61,494 nt of DNA from Shewanella xiamenensis (GCF_014647135.1 NZ_BMOP01000004.1:1-61494), one strand, 5' to 3'. Shown: positions 35,169 through 45,931, counted from the stretch's first letter. The notes: a model not told the origin generated them from the sequence alone. Numbers and translations are program-made.

Positions 35169-36284
35169 ATGGATCAAGCGGCCCGATGTTTTTGGCGTGT
35201 ATTTTGCGTTTGCGTGATTGCCGTCACCACCTTAACGGCCTGTCAAAAGGAAGTGACAGAGCATGCCAATACTGCGCAATTACAAACCGTGACGACGGCA
35301 CCGCTGCGCTTGTCGACTAGCTATCAGAGTGAGCAAGTATTCACTGGCACAATCCGTGCGGGCAATACCACGGGCGTCGGATTTGAATTACCGGGTAAGC
35401 TCAGTGAGTTAACTGTCGATAGCGGCGCTAAGGTGACTCAGGGGCAAGTATTGGCCAAACTGGATACCCGCTTGCTTGAAGCCGAGCGCCAAGAAATCCA
35501 AGCAAGCTTAGCGCAAACCCAAGCCGATGTTGACCTTGCCACCAGCACTCTCAAACGGAATCTAGAACTGAAGAAGTCCGGTTATGTCTCTGAACAATTG
35601 CTCGATGAAACTCGAACTCAACTCACCAGCCTAGAGGCGGCTAAACAACGCCTGCTCGCCTCGCAACATGCCAATCAACTCAAACTCGACAAATCACACT
35701 TACTCGCCCCCTTTGATGGCATCATCAGTCAGCGCCAACATAATTTGGGGGAAGTCGTTGCAGCGGGTAACCCCGTCTTTACCTTAGTTGGTAGCATCAA
35801 TACCGAGGCCTATATCGGTGTCCCAGTTGCCATTGCTAACCAATTCACTACCGGACAAGAAGTAAAGGTTAGTGTCCAGAATCAACTATTTATGGCTAAA
35901 GTCGCAGGGATCAGTGCCGAGGTCAACCCCATTAGCCGCACGGTACAACTGCGGATTAGCCTACCAGCACAGGCTAAGGTGATAAATGGAGAAATAGCCT
36001 ATTTACATCAACAACAAACCGTTGAACAAGCAGGCTACTGGGTGCCAATTTCAGCACTGATTGATGGTATTCGAGGACGCTGGAATATCTATGTTACGGC
36101 GCAACAAACAGCTGATAGCGCTTCAACTCAAATAGAACGTCGCGATGTCGATATTCTCTACACCACGCAGGATATGGCTTATATCCAAGGAGCGATTAAA
36201 GCCGACGAACAATATGTGACTCAAGGTTTGCATAAATTAGTCGTTGGCCAAGCCGTTTCCACAACAATAGCAACGACGAGGTAA
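35169..36284 (+). CDS. RND efflux periplasmic adaptor (membrane fusion lipoprotein)
   Basis: 371 residues. Lipobox LTAC near residue 25. The barrel-sandwich (lipoyl) halves flank a coiled coil (LAQTQADVDLATSTLKRNLELKKSGYVSEQLLDETRTQLTSLEAAKQRL), and VGFELPGKLSELTVDSGAKVTQGQVLAKLD is the typical lipoyl motif. It bridges the inner-membrane pump and an outer-membrane channel, which is not encoded here. AAGGA lies five bases before the ATG. The pump gene follows after two bases. Confidence 0.92.
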   Translation: MDQAARCFWRVFCVCVIAVTTLTACQKEVTEHANTAQLQTVTTAPLRLSTSYQSEQVFTGTIRAGNTTGVGFELPGKLSELTVDSGAKVTQGQVLAKLDTRLLEAERQEIQASLAQTQADVDLATSTLKRNLELKKSGYVSEQLLDETRTQLTSLEAAKQRLLASQHANQLKLDKSHLLAPFDGIISQRQHNLGEVVAAGNPVFTLVGSINTEAYIGVPVAIANQFTTGQEVKVSVQNQLFMAKVAGISAEVNPISRTVQLRISLPAQAKVINGEIAYLHQQQTVEQAGYWVPISALIDGIRGRWNIYVTAQQTADSASTQIERRDVDILYTTQDMAYIQGAIKADEQYVTQGLHKLVVGQAVSTTIATTR

Positions 36285-36286
36285 TC

Positions 36287-39200
36287 ATGATTAAAGCCTT
36301 CGTCGAAAATGGTCGCTTAGTCAGCCTAGTGATCGCCCTACTACTGGTCGCGGGATTTGGCGCGATGTCCAGTTTGCCTCGCACCGAAGATCCACATATC
36401 ACCAACCGCTTTGCCTCTGTCATCACTCCTTATCCCGGCGCTTCCGCCGAGCGGGTCGAGGCGCTTGTCACCGAAGTATTAGAAAATCAATTACGTCGCC
36501 TTGAGGAAATAAAGCTGATTCAATCCACCTCAAGACCCGGTATCTCGGTGATCCAGTTAGAGCTCAAAGACACAGTGACAGATACTGCGCCTGTGTGGTC
36601 AAGGGCGAGAGATCTGCTGGCCGATGCCAGAAACACCCTCCCCGATGACATACAGACACCGACCTTAGACGATCAAGTCGGCTACGCCTACACCGCGATT
36701 TTAAGCCTAGTGTGGAACGATAACAGTCAACCTAGGGTGGATATGCTCAACCGCTATGCCAAGGAATTACAAAGCAGGCTCAGACTCTTATCCGGCACCG
36801 ATTTCGTTAAACTCTACGGCGCACCCGAGGAAGAAATCCTAGTCCAGCTCGATGGCTATAAGATGAGCCAGTTGCAATTAACGCCGGGTACCATAGCGAA
36901 AATCTTAAGCAGCGCCGACAGTAAAATTGCCGCAGGCGAGATCAATAACAATCACTTTCGCGCCCTTGTCGAAGTCTCGGGTGAGCTCGATTCGCAGAAC
37001 CGTATTCGCCAAGTACCACTTAAAGTCGATAACGATGGGCAAATCATTCGTCTAGGCGATATTGCGACTATCAGCCGCCAAGCTAAAAAACCAGCAGATA
37101 GCATCGCTCTCGTTGACGGCGAGCAAAGCGTGTTTGTCGCAGCGCGAATGTTGAATAACACCCGTGTTGATATCTGGCAAGGACAAGTCAAGCAACTGGT
37201 CGATGAGCTCAACAACGAGCTTCCCGCAAATATCAAAGTGCAATGGTTATTTGAGCAAAACAGTTACACCAGTGACCGGCTTGGCGGACTCGTTATCAAC
37301 CTAATACAAGGGTTTGTGATTATTCTCACCGTCTTACTGCTGACCTTGGGCTTAAGAAACGCGATTATCGTTGCCCTGTCGCTTCCCTTAACCGCCCTGT
37401 TTACCTTAGCCTGCATGAAATATATCGGCCTACCCATTCATCAAATGTCGGTCACAGGTCTAGTCGTCGCCCTTGGGATCATGGTGGACAATGCCATTGT
37501 AATTGTTGATGCCATTTCCCAGCGCCGCCAACAGGGTATGAGTCGCTTAAACGCTGTGACTGAGACCTTACATCACCTGTGGTTGCCTTTGGCGGGCTCA
37601 ACGATTACCACTATTCTAGCCTTTGCGCCGATCGTATTAATGCCCGGCGCAGCCGGAGAGTTTGTGAGTGGCATCGCTATATCGGTAATGTTTGCACTCT
37701 TTGGCTCCTATGTAATTTCCCATACTTTGATCGCCGGTCTTGCGGGACGCTTTAGCCTCGAAGGTAAACATCCTGTCTGGTATCAGCATGGTATCAATGT
37801 GCCTTTAGTAAGCGGTTACTTTCAAGCAAGCCTAAGATTTGCGCTCAATCGCCCACTACTGAGCGCTACGCTTATCGGGATAATACCGCTGTTAGGTTTT
37901 TACGCTTCAGGCAAGATGACTGAGCAGTTTTTCCCGCCATCGGATCGGGATATGTTCCAAATTGAGCTGTATCTCGCCCCCCATGTCAGCCTCGAAAACA
38001 CCTTAAACCAAGTGCTATTGATGGATAAGCAGTTGCATCAAATCGAGGGTATCAGCCAAGTCGATTGGGTTGTGGGTGGCAATACCCCTTCGTTTTATTA
38101 CAACTTAACTCAGCGCCAACAGGGGGCCACTAACTATGCCCAAGCTATGGTGAAAGCCAGCGACTTTGAGCGCGCCAACGCCCTTATCCCAGAGTTGCAG
38201 CAAAGCTTGGATAAAGACTTTCCAGAAGCGCAGGTGCTGGTGCGTAAACTGGAGCAAGGCCCGCCCTTTAATGCCCCGGTCGAGTTGATGATTTTTGGCC
38301 CTAATCTGGAAACATTACGCACCTTGGGTGATGAAATCCGTCATATTTTGGCTGCAACGCCCGATGTGATCCACACCCGCGCAACCTTGAGTGCAGGGTC
38401 ACCAAAGGTATGGCTACAGGTCAATGAAGATGCGAGCTTAATCAGCGGATTAAGCCTGACGGATATTGCTAGACAAGTCCAAATGTCTACAACTGGAGTG
38501 ATTGGCGGCAGCGTGTTAGAACAAACCGAGTCACTTCCTATACGCGTGCGTCTAGGTGAGAGTAGCCGCGAGCAGGCGAGCCGTATTGCGGAAATCCAGC
38601 TCATGACCCCTTCGGGCACTGCCGTTCCTTTATCTGCACTGTCCCACAACGAGGTGCAAGTCAGTCGCGGGGCGATCCCTAGGCGTAATGGTCAACGCGT
38701 CAACACGATCGAAGCCTATATCGTCAGCGGGGTATTACCTGCCCAAGTTTTAAATGATGTAAAAGATAAAGTGGCCGCAATCAAACTACCGGCAGGTTAT
38801 CGGATTGAAATTGGCGGCGAAAGCGCTAAACGCAATGAAGCGGTAGGTAATCTACTGTCTAATATCATTTTAGTGGTTACCTTATTGCTGGCCACAGTTG
38901 TCTTGTCCTTTAACTCCTTTAGGCTAACAGCGATTATTTTACTGAGCGCATTACAGTCGGCGGGGCTTGGGCTACTTGCGGTCTATGTTTTTGGTTATCC
39001 CTTTGGCTTCCCTGTGATCATCGCGCTACTCGGCCTAATGGGGCTTGCGATCAACGCGGCGATTGTGATTTTGGCTGAGCTGGAAGATACACCAAATGGC
39101 AGAGCGGGAGATAAAGCTGTAATTATCAATATTGTCAGCGGCTGTGGTCGGCATATCAGCTCAACCACAATCACGACGGTGGGGGGATTTATTCCGCTGA

Positions 39201-39367
39201 TTATTGCAGGTGGCGGATTTTGGCCGCCCTTTGCCATCGCTATCGCGGGAGGCACCTTGCTAACAACCTTACTATCACTCGTTTGGGTGCCAACCATGTA
39301 TCTACTACTAATGAAAAACCGCAATAGGTTAGATACATCGCCGTTGTCGCCTCAAATAGCATCATGA
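36287..39367 (+). CDS. RND-family efflux transporter permease
   Basis: 1026 residues, the length of AcrB-like pumps. N-terminal helix, then the first large periplasmic loop (EDPHITNRFASVITPYPGASAERVEALVTEVLE), the cluster of helices with LVVALGIMVDNAIVIVDAI (the proton-relay Asp region), a second loop, and a second set of helices with LMGLAINAAIVILAELE. The substrate cannot be told. Transcribed with the adaptor and controlled by TetR. Its last 16 bases overlap the convergent YdcH-like gene. Confidence 0.94.
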   Translation: MIKAFVENGRLVSLVIALLLVAGFGAMSSLPRTEDPHITNRFASVITPYPGASAERVEALVTEVLENQLRRLEEIKLIQSTSRPGISVIQLELKDTVTDTAPVWSRARDLLADARNTLPDDIQTPTLDDQVGYAYTAILSLVWNDNSQPRVDMLNRYAKELQSRLRLLSGTDFVKLYGAPEEEILVQLDGYKMSQLQLTPGTIAKILSSADSKIAAGEINNNHFRALVEVSGELDSQNRIRQVPLKVDNDGQIIRLGDIATISRQAKKPADSIALVDGEQSVFVAARMLNNTRVDIWQGQVKQLVDELNNELPANIKVQWLFEQNSYTSDRLGGLVINLIQGFVIILTVLLLTLGLRNAIIVALSLPLTALFTLACMKYIGLPIHQMSVTGLVVALGIMVDNAIVIVDAISQRRQQGMSRLNAVTETLHHLWLPLAGSTITTILAFAPIVLMPGAAGEFVSGIAISVMFALFGSYVISHTLIAGLAGRFSLEGKHPVWYQHGINVPLVSGYFQASLRFALNRPLLSATLIGIIPLLGFYASGKMTEQFFPPSDRDMFQIELYLAPHVSLENTLNQVLLMDKQLHQIEGISQVDWVVGGNTPSFYYNLTQRQQGATNYAQAMVKASDFERANALIPELQQSLDKDFPEAQVLVRKLEQGPPFNAPVELMIFGPNLETLRTLGDEIRHILAATPDVIHTRATLSAGSPKVWLQVNEDASLISGLSLTDIARQVQMSTTGVIGGSVLEQTESLPIRVRLGESSREQASRIAEIQLMTPSGTAVPLSALSHNEVQVSRGAIPRRNGQRVNTIEAYIVSGVLPAQVLNDVKDKVAAIKLPAGYRIEIGGESAKRNEAVGNLLSNIILVVTLLLATVVLSFNSFRLTAIILLSALQSAGLGLLAVYVFGYPFGFPVIIALLGLMGLAINAAIVILAELEDTPNGRAGDKAVIINIVSGCGRHISSTTITTVGGFIPLIIAGGGFWPPFAIAIAGGTLLTTLLSLVWVPTMYLLLMKNRNRLDTSPLSPQIAS

Positions 39368-39597
39368 ACCAGATATTGATACAACTTATCTTTAAGGTGA
39401 AGCCGTTCTAATTTTAAGGCCACAAAGTGCTCATCATTGGTGGGCACTTTGGTTAACTCTAGAGCACGAATTTTATGGTCTAACTCATGGTAACGCTGCG
39501 CCATGGTCGCGAAAATTGCATTGTTTTTTTTAAGATGATGAATATGGTCAGCAAAATCTGGAAACTCATAAATTAACGCATGATTTTCACCCAACAT
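39352..39597 (-). CDS. YdcH-like (DUF465) small protein
   Basis: 81 residues, a short helical hairpin protein: HHLKKNNAIFATMAQRYHELDHKIRALELTKVPTNDEHFVALKLERLHLKDKLYQYL fits DUF465. I chose the ATG at 39597 because AGGAG lies seven bases upstream; a longer frame to 39654 adds unlikely residues. The family has no settled function. Its end overlaps the end of the RND permease gene by 16 bases on the other strand. Confidence 0.8.
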   Translation of the reverse strand: MLGENHALIYEFPDFADHIHHLKKNNAIFATMAQRYHELDHKIRALELTKVPTNDEHFVALKLERLHLKDKLYQYLVHDAI

Positions 39598-39818
39598 AGT
39601 GTCACTCCTTGTCGTCTTGTATTGGTTCGATTGCGATAAGCCATGGGAAGTCATCCATTTACCCCAAAACTTATCACTCTAGACCGCATTCCCCATCGCA
39701 AAGTGCTATATTCCTATCCGCTAAAATAAAGCAAAGTTATCGTGGTAGGAATTGGCAATATGTCAGCGAACTATCTATAAATAATAGAAAATCTTAGACC
39801 CATATCAAGACCATGACG

Positions 39819-39845
39819 TAAAAGTTAGGTTACATTAGCGTTAAC
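39819..39845 (+). promoter_or_regulatory. Possible sigma-28 promoter of the chemoreceptor
   Basis: TAAAAGTT-N11-GCGTTAAC has the -35 family pattern and exact spacing but a weak -10. FliA control of chemoreceptors is common, so it is noted as tentative. Confidence 0.35.
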
Positions 39846-39867
39846 CTTTACCCTATAGGATCGCAGA

Positions 39868-41871
39868 ATGAACTATAAAAATTGGCCTATTGCAAAACAG
39901 ATCGGTGCTCTCGCGTTTGCCCTTACCCTTATTATTTTCTGTATACTCAGTACTCTTTCCTATAAATCCGCTTCAAATGTGCTCGAGGACAAAGGCATTA
40001 GTGCCATGAAAGCCGAAATGCACGCTGTATCCGATATGCTTGAGCTTCAATACGATAGCTTGTTGCAACTAGCAAGACGCAATGCCGATGTATTTAAAGA
40101 AATGTATCCTGGTCAATTCAGTATCTTGGATAAAACGGTCAATGTACTTGGCGTAAACACGCCTGCATTGCTACATGAAAAAGAACAAATCAACTCTTCA
40201 AAGAGTAAAGTTGACCGTTTTGCTAACCTCACAGGTGGCACCGCTACGGTCTTTGCTCTCGCTGGAGATGATTTTGTTCGTATTGCAACCTCCCTTAAAA
40301 AACCCGATGGCAGCCGCGCCTTAGGTACCTTTTTAGGTAAAACCCATCCAGGTTATCCGACCTTAATCAAGGGCGAGGTTTATGAAGGTTACGCCAAACT
40401 TTTTGGTAAAGACTACATGACCGTCTATCGACCCATTAAGGATCTCCAAGGAAAAGTGATTGGGATCTTATATATCGGTTTTGAAATCACGCAATCCTTA
40501 ACTCAATTACAAGATGCGGTGAATAAAATCACTCTAGAAGAAACTGGCCATTTCCTATTAATGCGTAAGATAGACAACGTTCTCGTCGCTCATCCCAAAT
40601 TTAATACTGGCGAACCTGTGACAGAGTCTATGCTTGATGGCTTAACCCTCAGCCAAGCCACCCAAGATCAAGCTGAATGGCGTTATAGCAACAGCAAAAA
40701 CCAACCGATGTTTGCTTACAGTCAAAGTGTTAACGGTTGGAACTGGATGCTGATTGGTCAAGTTAACGCAAATGAATTAAATGAAGAAAGCCTTCTCTTA
40801 TTGACGATTAATGCCATTGTGGCCGTCTCAGGCATAGTGTTAATTACCGTACTACTGTCCTTAGTGCTACTGCGCTCACTCAAGCCTTTGCACACACTCC
40901 AACACCATATGGAAATCTTAGGTTCAGGAGACTTTAGTCACCACCTCCCCGCATCAGCTTTAGGTAGTCAAAACGAAGTCGATAAGATCACCACAAGTGT
41001 TTCCACTATGTCATCGGAACTGCGTCAATTAATCAGTGCCTTGCAAGCTTCGGTGCAGAGTATTGAACAGCAGGCATCAAAAGCGCAGCGTATTGCCAAA
41101 CAAAATGGCGAAGAAGCTCAAGCGTTGATGCAGCAAACGGATCAAATTGCTACGGCAATTGAGGAAATGTCCACTTCAATCCGCGATGTAGCAAATCACG
41201 CTCAAGAGGGTGCAACTCAAAGCCAACAGGTCGATATCGCCGCGAAAGAAGGTCAACAACAACAAGTACGCTTAGTACAAGACCTACTTAAATTAAGCCA
41301 ACAGCTTAGTCAAAGTCACCAAGCCGTAGAGAAAGTTAGCCAAGAAAGTGAAGCGATCAGCAAAGTCACAGAAGTGATTAACAGTATTGCCGAGCAAACC
41401 AACCTACTTGCTCTCAACGCAGCCATTGAAGCGGCCAGAGCTGGTGAACAAGGGCGTGGTTTTGCCGTGGTCGCAGATGAAGTCCGCACTTTAGCTCAAC
41501 GGACGCAATCATCGATTTTGGAAATTGGTCAAACAATCGATAAGCTTCAAAGCCAAGTTAAAACGACAACAAACCAAATGTCGCAAAGCCATCAACTGGG
41601 TATTGCATCGGCAAATCAAGGGGAAGAAACAGGCAAACAACTTGAGGAAATTACCCGCAGGATTGGAGAACTTGCGATTAGCTCGCGCAATATTGCTTCT
41701 GCGACGGAGCAGCAAAGCAGTGTTGCCCAAGAGATCACCCATAATCTGCATCAAATTAGTGAACTTGCCAATGAAGGAGAGCATAGAGCGGCTGAAACAG
41801 TAAACTCGGCAAATGAGTTATCTTCCCTCGCCGTCGCGCTTAAGCAGCAAATTAGCCAATTTAAGGCTTAA
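39868..41871 (+). CDS. Methyl-accepting chemotaxis protein with Cache sensor
   Basis: 667 residues. Membrane helix at about 10-30; a periplasmic Cache3-Cache2-type sensor ([90 protein letters not shown]); second helix about 308-330; HAMP about 330-385; then the signalling hairpin ([41 protein letters not shown]). No CheR-binding pentapeptide at the C-terminus. The ligand is unknown; Cache3-Cache2 sensors often bind small organic acids. Terminator at 41906-41931. Confidence 0.93.
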   Translation: MNYKNWPIAKQIGALAFALTLIIFCILSTLSYKSASNVLEDKGISAMKAEMHAVSDMLELQYDSLLQLARRNADVFKEMYPGQFSILDKTVNVLGVNTPALLHEKEQINSSKSKVDRFANLTGGTATVFALAGDDFVRIATSLKKPDGSRALGTFLGKTHPGYPTLIKGEVYEGYAKLFGKDYMTVYRPIKDLQGKVIGILYIGFEITQSLTQLQDAVNKITLEETGHFLLMRKIDNVLVAHPKFNTGEPVTESMLDGLTLSQATQDQAEWRYSNSKNQPMFAYSQSVNGWNWMLIGQVNANELNEESLLLLTINAIVAVSGIVLITVLLSLVLLRSLKPLHTLQHHMEILGSGDFSHHLPASALGSQNEVDKITTSVSTMSSELRQLISALQASVQSIEQQASKAQRIAKQNGEEAQALMQQTDQIATAIEEMSTSIRDVANHAQEGATQSQQVDIAAKEGQQQQVRLVQDLLKLSQQLSQSHQAVEKVSQESEAISKVTEVINSIAEQTNLLALNAAIEAARAGEQGRGFAVVADEVRTLAQRTQSSILEIGQTIDKLQSQVKTTTNQMSQSHQLGIASANQGEETGKQLEEITRRIGELAISSRNIASATEQQSSVAQEITHNLHQISELANEGEHRAAETVNSANELSSLAVALKQQISQFKA

Positions 41872-41905
41872 CCAATACTACTAAAATTAAGCCCCAAACT
41901 CTAAA

Positions 41906-41931
41906 TGCCGCCCAACTGGGCGGTATTTTTT
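41906..41931 (+). terminator. Terminator of the chemoreceptor gene
   Basis: CCGCCC (41908-41913) pairs with GGGCGG (41918-41923), extended by G-T and T-A pairs and followed by six T. Confidence 0.85.
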
Positions 41932-42355
41932 ATCACTTTATCAAAGCCTAGTTGATGTATTGAGGCAAGATGTTGTTCGCTCTAGCCATTTCGACCTCGT
42001 AAAACGCGCAGCAATGTGCCGTAACTCTCCTCACACAGCAAGTGACAAATAGCGAACGAGCCAGACGCCTGTTTGACTAGCGTTTCTGCGGCATTATCGT
42101 TCGTTTAGGTAACATCAAACTCCGACATTACCTAGCATCCCTCCAACCGCTGATCCCCTAACACATCAGCACGCAATAGAAACTTTGCCTCTCATGTTGT
42201 TACGATTGATTTAACCATTTTCAACGGCACAGACTTATCCCCTGCTATCGATAATTTCAGTCATAATCTTCCCTCCTTAAACAGGCTTATTGTCTATGCA
42301 TGCGAATAAGCAGCGTGTTTAGGATTAGCGTACTGGTATTTTTTTATTCCAATAA
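41932..42355. other. Gene-free stretch between the chemoreceptor and cydX
   Basis: About 420 bases with no supported ORF and no tRNA. Copies of GTTCGCT and AGCGAAC near 41968 and 42053 form a loose inverted repeat, and the part around 41,960-42,120 could fold as an RNA. No clear promoter was found. Function unknown. Confidence 0.4.
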
Positions 42356-42379
42356 AAAACCCTGCAGATGCAGGGTTTT
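42356..42379 (-). terminator. Terminator of the cydABX operon
   Basis: AAAACCCTGC (42356-42365) pairs with GCAGGGTTTT (42370-42379). In the minus direction a T run follows. It lies 29 bases beyond the cydX stop. Confidence 0.9.
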
Positions 42380-42408
42380 AGATGATTTACGCTGTTGGAG
42401 TTTAGCGA

Positions 42409-42525
42409 TTACTCAGCGTCATCGCTTGAGCGGTCCATATTCTCAGTGTTTTCAAGCCACAGGGCGTTGATCACACCAAAGGAACAGGCTAACAAAACCC
42501 CTAATATCCACGTGAAATACCACAT
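42409..42525 (-). CDS. cydX: Cytochrome bd oxidase small subunit CydX
   Basis: 38 residues, a single-helix subunit that stabilises the haem pocket of cytochrome bd. It begins MWYFTWILGVLLACSFGVINALWLE, matching the CydX pattern (an N-terminal WYF-W then a membrane helix ending in A-W-E), with an acidic tail. It is 18 bases after the cydB stop; the ribosome site AAGGAG is seven bases before the ATG. Often missed in annotation because of its size. Confidence 0.93.
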   Translation of the reverse strand: MWYFTWILGVLLACSFGVINALWLENTENMDRSSDDAE

Positions 42526-42543
42526 AGTAGATGCTCCTTAATT

Positions 42544-43683
42544 CTAATAGAGTGAGGCTTTGTTATCTTCAATATGTTTGCGGTTTAAACGACCAAACAT
42601 CTTGAAGTAAGTCCATACAGTGTAACTTAACACGATTGGAACGAAGATAATCGCCGCCCAAGTCATCACAGTTAATGTCATTTCACTCGCAGTCGCATCC
42701 CACATGGTTAAGCTCACGTTAGGATCTAATGAAGATGGCATAACGAATGGGAACATTGCTGCACCACAAGTTAAGATCACCATCGCCACAGTCAGCGAGC
42801 TAAATAAGAATGCGAAACCTGAACGATTTAAGCGACTCACCACAATCACTAACAGTGGTAATGCCACACCTAATACTGGGAACAGCATAGTAATAGGATA
42901 CTTATCGTAGTTGGCTAACCAAGCGCCAGACTCAACCGCAACGGTTTTCAGCGTTGGGTTTGACAGTGCATGGTGGTCAAGGGTTGAAGTGATAACATAA
43001 CCATCAATACCATTGGCTAACCACACACCCGCAGCGGCAAATAATACTGCCACTAACAGTGCACATAGCTGAGTCGCATTCGCGGCACGTACACGCAGCT
43101 CACCGTCGGTCTTCATTTGCAGCCAAGCAGCGCCTTGCATCATAAACATGCTCACGCTCACTAAGCCCGCCAGTAAACCGAATGGGTTCAACAGGCCAAA
43201 TAAACCACCGTGATAAGTCGCACGCAGGAACTCATCGAAATTGAATGGTACACCTTGGAGTAAGTTACCGAAGGCCACACCGATGATCAGCGGTGGAATA
43301 AAGCCACCACAGAACAACGCCCAGTCCCACGATTTACGCCATTTTGGATTTTCAATCTTAGAGCGATAGTCAAATCCAACTGGACGGGTATACAAGGCAA
43401 ACAGCACTAACATCATGGCCACATAGAAGCCAGAGAAAGATACTGCATATACCATAGGCCATGCCGCAAATAAGGCACCACCTGCGGTGATTAACCATAC
43501 TTGGTTACCATCCCAATGGGGGGCAATAGTGTTGACCATAATACGGCGCTCAGTATCGTCTTTACCGATAATCGGTAATAGTGCACCCACGCCCATGTCA
43601 AAACCGTCAGTGACCGCAAATCCGATGAACAGTACGCCGATCAGAGCCCACCAGATAACTCTCAATATTTCATAATCAAACAT
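42544..43683 (-). CDS. cydB: Cytochrome bd ubiquinol oxidase subunit II
   Basis: 379 residues with about nine membrane helices. The start MFDYEILRVIWWALIGVLFIGFAVTDGFDMGVGALLP is the CydB signature. It holds the structural partner of CydA in the high-affinity oxygen-reducing bd oxidase of the inner membrane. It lies 15 bases after cydA and 18 before cydX, one operon, under the FNR site far upstream. Confidence 0.97.
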   Translation of the reverse strand: MFDYEILRVIWWALIGVLFIGFAVTDGFDMGVGALLPIIGKDDTERRIMVNTIAPHWDGNQVWLITAGGALFAAWPMVYAVSFSGFYVAMMLVLFALYTRPVGFDYRSKIENPKWRKSWDWALFCGGFIPPLIIGVAFGNLLQGVPFNFDEFLRATYHGGLFGLLNPFGLLAGLVSVSMFMMQGAAWLQMKTDGELRVRAANATQLCALLVAVLFAAAGVWLANGIDGYVITSTLDHHALSNPTLKTVAVESGAWLANYDKYPITMLFPVLGVALPLLVIVVSRLNRSGFAFLFSSLTVAMVILTCGAAMFPFVMPSSLDPNVSLTMWDATASEMTLTVMTWAAIIFVPIVLSYTVWTYFKMFGRLNRKHIEDNKASLY

Positions 43684-43698
43684 AATGAAATCCTCTGC

Positions 43699-45255
43699 TT
43701 AGGCTTCTAGTTTCTCGAAGTGATAACGACCAGTCTTTAAGCTGCTAGGGCCAAGACGGGCAAACTTAAGCATCAAGAATATCTCGATCACCAGCAGCAC
43801 AGTGTAGAACAGTGAAATCGAAATAATACTGAACCACAGATCCCCAGTCGTTAGACTCGAAGCAGACATAAAGGTCGGCAGAACCTCAGAGATGGTCCAA
43901 GGTTGACGGCCATATTCAGCCACAAACCAACCACACTCGATCGCAATCCAAGGTAATGGCAAGCTAAAGAGCGCCGCTTTAAGAACCCATTTCTTCTCTT
44001 CGATTTGATGACGTGTGCTTTGCCAGAAGGCCGCAGCGAACACAATCAACATCACAAAGCCTAAGCCAACCATCACACGGAAGCTCCAGAAAATCGGTGC
44101 CACGTTCGGGATAGAATCCTTCGCAGCCGCTTTGATTTGCTCTTCTGTCGCATCAACTACGTTGTCGGTGTAACGTTTCAGCAGTAAGCCGTAACCTAAG
44201 TCAACTTTAGCCGCTTCGAATGCTTCACGTAATTCTGGAGACTTATCACCAGCGCGCAGTTTCACCAGCATCTCATAGGCTTTCATACCGTTGCGGATAC
44301 GCACTTCGTGTTCTGCCACTAAGTCACGTAAACCAGTCACTTCTTCATCTAAAGAACGTGTTGCCACGATACCCATAGCGTAAGGGATCTTCACCGCGAA
44401 ATCGGTGTGCATGGTTTCTTGATTTGGGAAACCAACTGCAGTAAAGGCCGCAGGAGCAGGCTCTGTGTGCCACTCAGCTTCGATTGCCGCTAACTTAACG
44501 CGCTGCGCCTCACCCACTTTATAACCTGATTCGTCACCCAGAACGATAACAGACAGGATAGATGCCATACCAAAGCTGGCGGCAATCGCAAATGAACGAC
44601 GGGCAAAAGGTAAGTCACGTTTCTTCAGAATGTAGTAAGAGCTGATCGCTAATACGAACATTGCACCTGTTACATAGCCAGAAGCCACAGTGTGAACAAA
44701 CTTCACCTGTGCAACAGGGTTGAAGATAACATCAGCAAAGCTGGTCATTTCCATACGCATGGTTTCGTAATTGAACACGCTACCTACAGGGTTTTGCATC
44801 CAACCGTTTGCTACCAGAATCCACAATGCGGAGAAGTTGGAACCAAAAGCCACCAACCAAGTTGTCGCTAAATGTTGACGTTTTGAGAAACGATCCCAAC
44901 CGAAGAAGAACATACCTACGAAGGTCGATTCTAAGAAGAATGCCATTAAACCTTCGATAGCCAGCGGTGCACCAAAGATGTCACCTACATAGTGTGAATA
45001 GTAAGACCAGTTAGTACCAAACTGGAATTCCATCGCTAAACCCGTTGATACACCCAAGGCAAAGTTGATACCAAACAACTTACCCCAGAACTTAGTCATA
45101 TCTTTATAAATTTGTTTATCAGTCATCACATAGAGTGATTCCATGATAGCCAGCAAAAATGCCAACCCCAAGGTTAAGGGAACAAACAGGAAGTGATACA
45201 TGGCTGTCAGCGCAAACTGTAGCCGCGATAGCTCAACAACCTCTTCAACAATCAT
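43699..45255 (-). CDS. cydA: Cytochrome bd ubiquinol oxidase subunit I
   Basis: 518 residues, near E. coli CydA (522). It binds haems b558, b595 and d and oxidises quinol. It begins [33 protein letters not shown] with the N-terminal haem-ligand histidine region, carries the Q-loop (about 250-380) and the conserved motif [17 protein letters not shown] chose the ATG at 45255 because AAGGAG lies six bases upstream; the longer frame to 45282 is not needed. It uses oxygen at low tension, matching the FNR-type site upstream. Confidence 0.97.
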   Translation of the reverse strand: MIVEEVVELSRLQFALTAMYHFLFVPLTLGLAFLLAIMESLYVMTDKQIYKDMTKFWGKLFGINFALGVSTGLAMEFQFGTNWSYYSHYVGDIFGAPLAIEGLMAFFLESTFVGMFFFGWDRFSKRQHLATTWLVAFGSNFSALWILVANGWMQNPVGSVFNYETMRMEMTSFADVIFNPVAQVKFVHTVASGYVTGAMFVLAISSYYILKKRDLPFARRSFAIAASFGMASILSVIVLGDESGYKVGEAQRVKLAAIEAEWHTEPAPAAFTAVGFPNQETMHTDFAVKIPYAMGIVATRSLDEEVTGLRDLVAEHEVRIRNGMKAYEMLVKLRAGDKSPELREAFEAAKVDLGYGLLLKRYTDNVVDATEEQIKAAAKDSIPNVAPIFWSFRVMVGLGFVMLIVFAAAFWQSTRHQIEEKKWVLKAALFSLPLPWIAIECGWFVAEYGRQPWTISEVLPTFMSASSLTTGDLWFSIISISLFYTVLLVIEIFLMLKFARLGPSSLKTGRYHFEKLEA

Positions 45256-45579
45256 CGGTGACTCCTTACGTGGTGCGTCCAATTGCTACGACAACATGAG
45301 CCATTCATAGCAAGTGCCTTTGTAGGATAGTGAGTTTTCATTTTGTGTTTATAGCTGAAGCCAGTATAAACCGTTAAATATCATCTTTTTCATTACATCG
45401 AGGCAGCAAGGCCTAAAAATCCCCTTTTTCCTTGCATACTGAGACCCTAGTCACACTATCGCTCGGCTTTGAGACTTCCACCTCACCACCCAATCCTACA
45501 AATGATCCCATCGATATAAATATCAGATAGTTAAGATATTTAATCGCTTTCATTTGTGAGTATTTTATACCACCCGCCT

Positions 45580-45593
45580 TTGATTCAAATCAA
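45580..45593. promoter_or_regulatory. FNR/EtrA-type site upstream of cydA
   Basis: TTGATTCAAATCAA is a perfect match to the TTGAT-N4-ATCAA FNR consensus. It lies about 325 bases before the cydA start, inside the only large divergent gap nearby. CRP, which shares a related half-site, cannot be excluded. Confidence 0.75.
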
Positions 45594-45654
45594 TCAAACT
45601 CAGGGGTTTAGATGGGTTTTGCGGCAGGGCACACACTTCACTTTGACACCCTAT

Positions 45655-45883
45655 TGACAGGAAATAAAATATGAAGTAGAGAACAAGATTAAAAGAATTA
45701 AAAAATAAACTTTTAAGCACTTTAGTACAAATTACTACCATAACCAGCAAAAACAACAAAAAACAAATAAAAAACAACATTAACACTAATAAAACAATAA
45801 TCATAAAAAATGCAAACACACAAAATAAACTAATATAAACAATAAGTTAAAAAGACATAAAGGATTGGCAAAAAAAACAAATC
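45655..45883. other. A-rich, G-poor intergenic tract
   Basis: About 230 bases in which the plus strand is mostly A with some C and T and very few G. It lies between the cyd regulatory region and the small transcription unit at 45932-46231. A minus-strand reading frame here is low-complexity and unsupported. Such tracts are often curved and can bind nucleoid proteins or the RNA polymerase alpha subunit. Confidence 0.5.
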
Positions 45884-45901
45884 AACTAATATTAATTAGT
45901 T
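45884..45901. promoter_or_regulatory. Inverted repeat upstream of the small transcription unit
   Basis: AACTAAT and ATTAGTT are perfect inverted halves with a four-base spacer. It ends 31 bases before the -35 box of the promoter at 45932, a position suited to an activator. The binding protein is unknown. Confidence 0.45.
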
Positions 45902-45931
45902 TTTTTAATGATTAATTGTATTTTTTCTCGT

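Noticed and set aside
45565..45819. 84-codon minus-strand frame in the A-rich tract
   Set aside because: Low-complexity Phe/Leu/Val/Ile product that simply reads the A/T bias; no ribosome site, no promoter.
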